From contig NC_074713.1 of NCBI RefSeq assembly GCF_947242115.1, forward strand, positions 6,139,501 through 6,203,500: a DNA stretch of 64,000 nt, given 5' to 3'. Source of the DNA: Biomphalaria glabrata (lineage: Eukaryota > Mollusca > Gastropoda > Planorbidae). The notes under the pieces were generated by a model. It was not told where the DNA came from and did not search any database. It worked only from the letters and a program-made list of their open reading frames with translations. Both the position numbers and the translations under genes were made by a program. Shown one piece after another: positions 55,848 through 64,000 of the stretch; position 1 is the stretch's first letter, and each line of letters starts with the position of its first letter.

Positions 55848-55978
55848 TTAAAGAGATTCTATCCAAGGCAAAAGACAGACAGCAATGGAGAAAAACAGTC
55901 AGCAGATCTTGTGTGGTGCCCCAACGGTTCAACAGACTAAGGGATAAGCGGAGTGAAAAGCGAGACGCGCCGAGTGGC
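55848..55978 (+). mobile_element. LINE C-terminal stub, copy 3
   Basis: One frame reads SKAKDRQQWRKTVSRSCVVP then QRFNRLRDK, a C-terminal pattern (D-R-x-x-W-R-x-x-V) seen in RTE-like LINEs. The 44-bp minisatellite begins within about 20 bases of its end. Confidence 0.6.
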
Positions 55979-55997
55979 ATTCATCGTACGTCTACAT

Positions 55998-58060
55998 TTG
56001 GTCACATAGACATTCACATTCATCCATACCTACATCCACATTTGGTCACATAGACATTCACATTCATCCATACATACATCCACATTTGGTCACATAGACA
56101 TTCACATTCATCCATACCTACATCCACATTTGGTCACATAGACATTCACATTCATCCATACCTACATCCACATTTGGTCACATAGACATTCACATTCATC
56201 CATACCTACATCCACATTTGGTCACATAGACATTCACATTCATCCATACCTACATCCACATTTGGTCACATAGACATTCACATTCATCCATACCTACATC
56301 CACATTTGGTCACATAGACATTCACATTCATCCATACATACATCCACATTTGGTCACATAGACATTCACATTCATCCATACATACATCCACATTTGGTCA
56401 CATAGACATTCACATTCATCCATACCTACATCCACATTTGGTCACATAGACATTCACATTCATCCATACCTATATCCACATTTGGTCACATAGACATTCA
56501 CATTCATCCATACATGCATCCACATTTGGTCACATAGACATTCACATTCATCCATACATACATCCACATTTGGTCACATAGACATTCACATTCATCCATA
56601 CCTACATCCACATTTGGTCACATAGACATTCACATTAATCCATACCTACATCCACATTTGGTCACATAGACATTCACATTCATCCATACCTACATCCACA
56701 TTTGGTCACATAGACATTCACATTCATCCATACCTACATCCACATTTGGTCACATAGACATTCACATTCATCCATACCTACATCCACATTTGGTCACATA
56801 GACATTCACATTCATCCATACCTACATCCACATTTGGTCACATAGACATTCACATTCATCCATACATACATCCACATTTGGTCACATAGACATTCACATT
56901 CATCCATACCTACATCCACATTTGGTCACATAGACATTCACATTCATCCATACCTACATCCACATTTGGTCACATAGACATTCACATTCATCCATACATG
57001 CATCCACATTTGGTCACATAGACATTCACATTCATCCATACATACATCCACATTTGGTCACATAGACATTCACATTCATCCATACCTACATCCACATTTG
57101 GTCACATAGACATTCACATTCATCCATACCTACATCCACATTTGGTCACATAGACATTCACATTCATCCATACATGCATCCACATTTGGTCACATAGACA
57201 TTCACATTCATCCATACATACATCCACATTTGGTCACATAGACATTCACATTCATCCATACATACATCCACATTTGGTCACATAGACATTCACATTCATC
57301 CATACCTACATCCACATTTGGTCACATAGACATTCACATTCATCCATACATACATCCACATTTGGTCACATAGACATTCACATTCATCCATACCTACATT
57401 CACATTTGGTCACATAGACATTCACATTCATCCATACCTACATCCACATTTGGTCACATAGACATTCATCCATACCTAAATCCACATTTGGTCACATAGA
57501 CATTCACATTCATCCATACCTACATCCACATTTGGTCACATAGACATTCACATTCATCCATACCTACATCCACATTTGGTCACATAGACATTCACATTCA
57601 TCCATACCTACATCCACATTTGGTCACATAGACATTCACATTCATCCATACCTACATCCACATTTGGTCACATAGACATTCACATTCATCCATACATACA
57701 TCCACATTTGGTCACATAGACATTCACATTCATCCATACCTACATCCACATTTGGTCACATAGACATTCACATTCATCCATACATACATCCACATTTGGT
57801 CACATAGACATTCACATTCATCCATACATACATCCACATTTGGTCACATAGACATTCACATTCATCCATACATACATCCACATTTGGTCACATTGACATT
57901 CACATTCATCCATACATACATCCACATTTGGTCACATTGACATTCACATTCATCCATACATACATCCACATTTGGTCACATAGACATTCACATTCATCCA
58001 TACATACATCCACATTTTGTCACATAGACATTCACATTCATCCATACATACATCCACATT
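55998..58060. repeat. Minisatellite, 44-bp unit, ~47 copies
   Basis: Unit CACATTTGGTCACATAGACA plus TTCACATTCATCCATACMTA and CATC. Variation is mainly CCTACATCC, CATACATCC or CATGCATCC. One unit near 57465 lacks eight bases (TCACATTC-type loss). The last units change towards CATTGACATT and end in a diverged unit near 58055. Confidence 0.97.
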
Positions 58061-58064
58061 TCCT

Positions 58065-58985
58065 TATACAGACACCAACAACATCAACCATAGTTTATAT
58101 TTCTGTCGATACACAGAAAGCAAAAAAAAAAAAAAAAATTAAAAAATTAATAATAATAAATACCCCAAAACGCATACACAAACAAAATACAAATATAAAA
58201 AACACACACACGCACAGTTTCAACAAGAATAAAACTCAGATTCTGTGTCTGTATTTTAAAAAAGTGTTTAATCATGAAAATCTTTTTTTTAATATGTGAG
58301 AGTAAAAATCGAAGAAAGAAATACAATAATAATTTACAAGCGAACATATTTCCAATATTGACCAATGTACACATTGCGAACACAACAACGTCGAAGTCAC
58401 ATCTACATTTGTAGGAGCATATAATCCAATGTCCCGAAAAGCACACAAATATCTATTGCGTCATCGTTTCATTTTTACCAGTCAATATTTCCACGTTAGT
58501 GTGTTTGGGTACTCTCAATCAATTCAACTTCCATCTTGCGCTTTAAAAGTAGTTCTATTTAATTTACTAGTAAACTTAAAACGACTGGTGTTCTAATCAC
58601 TTGTGGATCCAGTGACTGGGAGGGGGGGGGGGCGGGCGATGGCCTCCTACTCGACCAACCCCCATGCAGGAGGGAAGGATTTTTTTAATTTAGAGAAATC
58701 ACATTTGTGTATAGTTTTGTTCCCTATCTAAATAATATTTACTTATTATTTATATAATAACAAATCTTTATATTCCCCCCCGCCCCCTTTTTTTTTCTAG
58801 TTTCTTGGCCGATTCTGTAGGGTGGGATGGGGGCGGAAGATTGTATCTATACTCCGCCACTAGACCCTGACCTTTTTGCGTGGGTGGTACTGTTTAAATT
58901 TTGTTAAGAAATCACAGTTTGTGAATAACAAAAATATTCATATATCTGTATAATAATAAGGCTTGTCTTCTAGATCTATTGGGTT
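58065..58985. other. Non-coding, with poly-G phrase
   Basis: AT-rich; a GGATCCAGTGACTGGGAGGG phrase then a poly-G run at about 58604-58640 resembles a CAGTGGCGGATCC-type element end, without a clear partner. Confidence 0.35.
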
Positions 58986-58992
58986 TCATATG

Positions 58993-59199
58993 TTTTCGTG
59001 GCCCGCGGTTAACGAGGGTGTCATATGGCCAGCACAACGACAGCAGCCTTTACTTTCCCCAACTAATGTCAGGTACCCATTAGAGATGGGTGGACTCAGA
59101 GGCACCCTAAAGATTCTGAAGGTAAAAATTACCAGGATTCGAACCCGGGACCCCAAGTTCGGAAGCCGATCGATTTACCATTCAGCCACCGCACTTCCT
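58993..59199 (-). mobile_element. tRNA-derived SINE (family A), copy 8
   Basis: Plus-strand view: CGGTTAACGAGGGTGTCATA, AATGTCAGGTACCCATTAGA, ACCAGGATTCGAACCCGGGA and TTCAGCCACCGCACTTCC. Slightly 3'-truncated. Confidence 0.9.
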
Positions 59200-59284
59200 A
59201 ATCATTAGTAATAATTTAATAAATATAAAATAGAGTGAGGATCCTAAACTGATTCATCGTTTTCATTCTACCGCCTTATCTCCC

Positions 59285-59580
59285 TTTCTAGTGGTTAAAG
59301 TCCTGGGAGGAATCCGACAGAGCCTGTGCTGTATGGCAGCGACGATCTGTTGGAGGTTGAGGAGGTCAGACCAAGCAATCATTGGGCAGTGTTGGACGGA
59401 GCACTGACCTGTTGATGCATACCTTGCCCGGTTCCGTCCGAACTACGACTCCCCGATGCTGTAAATGTAAACAAGTGCGCCGGAGCAGTGTCGCATATTT
59501 TGCAGGAGTGTCCCCAGATCATGCAGTTAAGGGGGGACGTGTCTGAGCAATCACTCGATTGGTATGGAGGCTACTAGGTA
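59285..59580 (+). mobile_element. LINE fragment (post-RNase H cysteine motif)
   Basis: In shifting frames reads SWEESDRACAVW, QAIIGQCW, YLARFRPNYDS and HILQECPQIMQL, the same region as at 6747-7274 and 11055-11255. Several frameshifts; dead. Confidence 0.55.
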
Positions 59581-59651
59581 TTGAGCCGTACTACCCAGTT
59601 TCTTGCCATACCACTGCGGGAGTATTGGCCCTTCTTGCTCTGTATCCTTTC

Positions 59652-59824
59652 GGAGCTCATCTCAGGATGCGGTAGTGGTTCTAACCCCACATCTCGGAGC
59701 TCATCTCAGGATGCGGTAGTGGTTCTAACCCCACATCTCGGAGCTCATCTCAGGATGCGCTAGTGGCTCTAACCACATATCTCGGAACTCATCTCAGGAT
59801 GCGCTAGTGGTTCTAATCACACAT
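59652..59824. repeat. Minisatellite, 44-bp unit, 4 copies
   Basis: Unit GGAGCTCATCTCAGGATGCG plus GTAGTGGTTCTAACCCCACA and TCTC; the period is exact (59652, 59696, 59740, 59784). It begins just after the LINE fragment. Confidence 0.9.
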
Positions 59825-59829
59825 CGTTA

Positions 59830-60890
59830 GCTTCTTTTCATTGGGTATTTTAATATGACCCTGTACTTAGAGTTCATCTACTAGCAGTCTAATTGTCTTT
59901 TGGAAGTAAGGTCGGCCCTCTTGGTGTAGAATGTAGAGCCTTAGTCTAAATTTCAAGATAAAATCTACAGTCTTTCGAGTATATTTAGTAACACATATTT
60001 AATTTCATTGACATTAACATAAGCTAACAGAAATAAAGAGAGACACAGAAGCACTTAGATTGCGCGAGGTTAGAGGCGGAATATCTATAAAAATCTGAGC
60101 TTAAGTTTTTGTTATGTTATGTTGTTATTAATGTAAAAAAAACTCAAAGCTGAAACATTTACTTCTTGAATGTTTATGCTTTAACTCTTTCTCTCCTAAC
60201 TGACGATACCAGCGTTGATTCCACCAGAATGTGGTAAATAATTACGGAGAGAAAGAGTTAAGGATTTTACATAAATCAATTACACTCTTATCATGCCTAC
60301 TGCTATACACAGTCATTTTTTTTTAAAATTAATATATTTTAATAACCAGCATTTTTTTTTTCAATTCATTATGCAATGAAATTAATGAGATCCCAATAAT
60401 AACGTGGAAATTTAGTTAAATATATATTTTAAATAATACGTTTTTGTTTTGGTAAATTAATGTTTGCATATTTATATTACAACCACTCGCATCATCACAT
60501 TAAACTAGCCGCTAGGTTGTGAACTGAACAAAGATTGTTTGACTTTTAAGACATTATGATTTCCTATAAATGATAATACTATTGAGATACATCGGGCCGC
60601 GTGACTTAATACAATTACACATATTTTATGAATCAAAAACATTGTTTAATGAAAGAGTCAGTACACTGATGACTACAAAGTAAATTAAATGGTAAAACTA
60701 AAATGTTCGCTTAAAAAAAAGCGATATTTCAATCTAAATGAAATTCAAATGGAAGTGACTATCCAGGTTGATCAATAACACCCATGTAATTGTTTCTAAT
60801 CACATCTAGTAAGTATGTCGATTCTTCAAAATAGAAGACACAGAAGTATTCCTACCACTGATCTCAAGGTATCTCACAGTATAATCAGCG
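59830..60890. other. Non-coding, AT-rich
   Basis: No gene, RNA gene or element end recognised. A pair GAGAAAGAGTTAA / TTAACTCTTTCTCTC (60181-60260) forms an imperfect inverted repeat about 80 bases across. Confidence 0.35.
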
Positions 60891-60894
60891 TGCA

Positions 60895-61490
60895 TCAAGT
60901 TTATACTCCATTGATCAGCCAGGACTGGGGGTCTCATGGGTGGACTTCAATAGGTGCATCAAATGGTCAGCCAGGACTGGGGGTCCCATGGGTGGACCTC
61001 AATAGGTGCATCAAATTGTCAACCAGGACTGGGGGTCCCATGGGATGGACTTCAATAGGTGCATCAAATGGTCAGCCAGGTCTGGGGGTCCCATGGGATG
61101 GACTTCAATAGGTGCATCAAATGGTCAGCCAGGACTGAGGGTCCCATGGGATGGACTTCAATAGGTGCATCAAATGGTCAGCCAGGACTGGGGGTCCCAT
61201 GGGATGGACTTCAATAGGTGCATCAAGTTTATACTCAAATGATTAGCCAGGACAGAGAGTCCCACGGGATGAACTCAATGGGTGCATCAAATGGTCAGCC
61301 AGGACTGAGGGTCCCATGGGATTTCTTCAATAGGTGCATCAAATGGTCAGCCAGGACTGGGGGTCCCATGGGATGGACTTCAATAGGTGCATCAAGTTTA
61401 TACTCAAATGATTAGCCAGGACAGAGAGTCCCGCAGCGGGTGCATCAAATGGTCAGCCAGGACTGAGGGTCCTACGGGATGGACTTCAGT
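60895..61490. repeat. Minisatellite, 53-bp unit, ~11 copies
   Basis: Unit GGTGCATCAAATGGTCAGCC plus AGGACTGGGGGTCCCATGGG and ATGGACTTCAATA. Some units carry an alternative start GTGCATCAAGTTTATACTCA, recurring at intervals, so there is a higher-order pattern; a few units are shortened. Confidence 0.93.
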
Positions 61491-61494
61491 ATTT

Positions 61495-61990
61495 GTGGAA
61501 TTCAGTACTGAACCAAAGGGACGAAGTTTGATGAGTTAGAACTGGTATTACATTCAAGCCAAAAAAAAAATAAATTGTTCACTTCTCTTCAAATGTCCCA
61601 CACTTTTAGTTGTAAAATTGGGCACGTAATTCTTTCACGTCTGAAAATCTAACATATTTTTGATATTATTAATCTTATTTAAGAAATCCTATACTGTTTA
61701 ATTCAATAAGAATTTGGTCCCATCAACGTTGTCATGGCAACTAGATCTAAATATATCCAGTTTGTCATGGTAAAGAACGTGTATATATATATATATATTA
61801 TGAACATTTTTGCAATATAAAGACACAATAAAAAAAGCTTTCGGGAAACATATATATATAGTAAACAGGGATAGAATTGTATATTAAATGTAATATATAA
61901 ATATAAATTTGGGATAAATGTTTAAAAATATTTTTAAAAATCTTTGAAAAAGTTATGTACATGAAGATTTAAAAAAGTGATGAAAAGTTG
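61495..61990. other. Non-coding, AT-rich
   Basis: Contains short TA runs near 61780 and 61850. Nothing else recognised. Confidence 0.35.
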
Positions 61991-61999
61991 AATTGTTTG

Positions 62000-62690
62000 A
62001 TGCTATGACTTATTTGAAGTCTGATGTAATGAGCTATTTGATGTCTGATGTAATGAGCTATTTGATGTCTGATGTAATGAGCTATTTGATGTCTGATGTA
62101 ATGAGTTATTTGAAGTCTGATGTAATGAGCTATTTGATGTCTGATGTAATGAGCTATTTGAAGTCTGATGTAATGAGCTATTTGATGTCTGATGTAATGA
62201 GCTATTTGATGTCTGATGTAATGAGTTATTTGAAGTCTGATGTAATGAGCTATTTGAAGTCTGATGTAATGAGCTATTTGATGTCTGATGTAATGAGCTA
62301 TTTGATGTCTGATGTAATGAGTTATTTGAAGTCTGATGTAATGAGCTATTTGATGTCTGATGTAATGAGTTATTTGAAGTTTGATGTAATGAGCTATTTG
62401 AAGACTGATGCAATGAGCTATTTGATGTCTGACGCAATGAGTCAGTTCTTTGATGCCTGATGCAATTGATGTCTGATGTAATGAGTTATTTGAAGTCTGA
62501 TGTAATGAGTTATTTGAAGTCTGATGTAATGAGTTATTTGAAGTCTGATGTAATGAGTTATTTGATATCTGATGCAATGAGCTATTTGATGTCTGACGCA
62601 ATGAGTTATTTGATATCTGATGCAATGAGCTATTTGAAGTCTGATGCAATGAGCTATTTGAAGTCTGATGCAATGAGCTGTGTGATGTCT
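62000..62690. repeat. Minisatellite, 24-bp unit, ~28 copies
   Basis: Unit TTATTTGAAGTCTGATGTAA plus TGAG, with GAAGTC/GATGTC, TTATTT/CTATTT and GTAATG/GCAATG variants. Interrupted once near 62440-62475. Multiple of three, so three frames remain open on both strands (8-residue repeats such as MSYLKSDV). Confidence 0.95.
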
Positions 62691-62904
62691 ACCTAAAATA
62701 ATGTTAAAATGATTGTTTGTTAGCTGAACTGTTGATGAAGGTGCACTATTGTTTGGCGGTAGTCACAAGGCCAGAAGGAAGTAGAAATCAATGTTAAAAC
62801 TGAAGCGCTAGACACACGTGTAAACATAATTTAAAATAGATTGTTGGTGGTTCTCTTAGATGACTACGCTGGCCCCGATGTCATGGTGGAGATGATATTT
62901 CAGG

Positions 62905-63165
62905 ATCCCACGTCTCTGATCAATATGTCAGTGGGTAGGTGATCCTTCAGGATCCCACATCTCTGATCAATATGTCAGTGGGTAGGTGATCCTTCAGGAT
63001 CCCAAGTCTCTGATCAATATGTCAGTGGGTAGGTGATCCTTCAGGATCCCAAGTCTCTGATCAATATGTCAGTGGGTAGGTGATCCTTCAGGATCCCACA
63101 TCTCTGATCAATATGTCAGTGGGTAGATGATCCTTCGGGATCCCAAGTCTCTGAACAGCTTGCTG
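62905..63165. repeat. Minisatellite, 47-bp unit, ~5.5 copies
   Basis: Unit CTCTGATCAATATGTCAGTG plus GGTAGGTGATCCTTCAGGAT and CCCAAGT. Each unit contains the near-palindrome GATCCTTCAGGATC. Confidence 0.92.
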
Positions 63166-63169
63166 TGAG

Positions 63170-63780
63170 TCATTGGAATGACCTTTTTTAAAAATTGTTA
63201 ACTGTCTAATTAAACACACTGAAAGACACTAACAGCCGAAATAAAAATACCCCGACCCCCCCCCCCCCACAATATAAGATTAATGACATGGATGTAGAAT
63301 GTCTGTCGTTCATTTAAAAAAAAATGAAAAGACTCCAATTTGTGTCCAGCCTGCTTTTTTTTTTTTTTTTTAACTTTGAGATAATATGATAGTTTTATAA
63401 CATCGAAATTTACGGATTATTGCTTTAAAAATCAAGGGGTTGATAACTTTAACTCATTTAAAGAGAAATACGGATACCGTTAAAAGAACCCCAAGAATCT
63501 CTCTCTATATTACTGCCCTTACAGTTATAACTAAAACAATAAAAAGCGGTTACTCCCTTTAGAGAGTAGCATCTTAAGTCAGAAGGAATTGTTTTACAAA
63601 GAAAACATTGTAAAAGTTACAAAGATACTGGAAAAAAGTGCCTAGAATGTACAAAGGCGGACTACAGTGGGTTAACTTTACTGGCGTCCTGGTGACTTGT
63701 GTGGTGGTCATCTGAGGTCATCATTCGAATGAATTCTGGGAAGAAGAAAGGAAATAAAGTATTAGTGTTGTTTTCTTTTT
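63170..63780. other. Non-coding, nothing recognised
   Basis: AT-rich with a poly-C run near 63250 and a poly-T run near 63355. Confidence 0.35.
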
Positions 63781-63782
63781 AA

Positions 63783-64000
63783 TCATTGGTTAAGTGGTAA
63801 AGCGCTTGGTTTACGAACTGAAGGATCTATTGTTCGAATCTCAGTGAAGATTGGTATTGTGAAATCCATATTTTAAGGTCACCCCAAACTGACATCCGTA
63901 AGGGCGGTTGCTGATTGGCCTCGCCTTACGACACCCTCGTTAATCGTCAACCATAGAAACAGTAGAGCTTTACATTGTCCGCCATACAAATCTCGAAAGG
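63783..64000 (+). mobile_element. tRNA-derived SINE (family A), copy 9, cut by window end
   Basis: Head GTTAAGTGGTAAAGCGCTTG, degraded box B TGTTCGAATCTC, body CACCCTCGTTAATCGTCAAC and CTCGAAAGG. More diverged than the other copies. Confidence 0.8.

Noticed and set aside
61969-62696. 234-codon and 155-codon repeat proteins
   Set aside because: Products of a 24-bp minisatellite, open on both strands.

Overview
Eukaryotic, AT-rich intergenic DNA, most likely from a gastropod mollusc (probably a heterobranch/freshwater pulmonate snail; this rests on the style of the SINEs, LINEs, hAT elements and minisatellites and on the receptor, and is inference). I recognise one convincing host protein-coding gene: a single-exon rhodopsin-like (class A) GPCR of aminergic type on the minus strand at 37819-39471. 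Three tRNA-Glu(UUC) sequences (12474-12545 +, 13767-13838 +, 26991-27062 -) are the only RNA genes I can support; the middle one is divergent. Almost all other long open frames are products of tandem repeats or fragments of transposable elements.

Layout. 0-6.4 kb: degenerate DNA, minisatellites, a tetranucleotide array, a CpG-dense block with promoter-like motifs (3240-3435), two SINEs, a LINE 3' end next to a (TA)n run, and a 13-bp minisatellite. 6.6-9.2 kb: an old degenerate ~62-bp tandem repeat broken by a LINE tail, a hAT-type non-autonomous element with perfect 8-bp target duplications, and a second LINE tail. 10.7-14.1 kb: a 117-bp repeat, LINE remnants including one with a 5' inversion, and a duplicated block carrying two tRNA-Glu copies. 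17-25 kb: many minisatellites plus a small hAT MITE and SINEs. 25-32.7 kb: LINE 3' ends, the third tRNA-Glu, two tandem SINEs sharing one target-site sequence, and a second CpG-dense block (30.39-30.87 kb). 32.8-34.7 kb: a hAT transposon with a decayed ZMYM1-like transposase. 36-43 kb: MITEs flanking the GPCR. 43.4-45.3 kb: an inverted-repeat element with TTAGCGG ends. 45.4-63.2 kb: a cluster of minisatellites dominated by three arrays of 2-3 kb (22-, 42- and 44-bp units), with LINE and SINE fragments between them.

There is no operon-like organisation. The GPCR would act alone at the plasma membrane as a receptor for a small cationic ligand. The most informative oddities are: the receptor's acidic residue at 5.46 combined with a lengthened first intracellular loop; a 42-bp array of about 71 units whose flank recurs 5.5 kb away next to a single unexpanded unit; a LINE with a twin-priming type inversion; two SINEs separated by three copies of one target-site sequence; and a tRNA-Glu copy with a compensatory anticodon-stem pair but a damaged box A.
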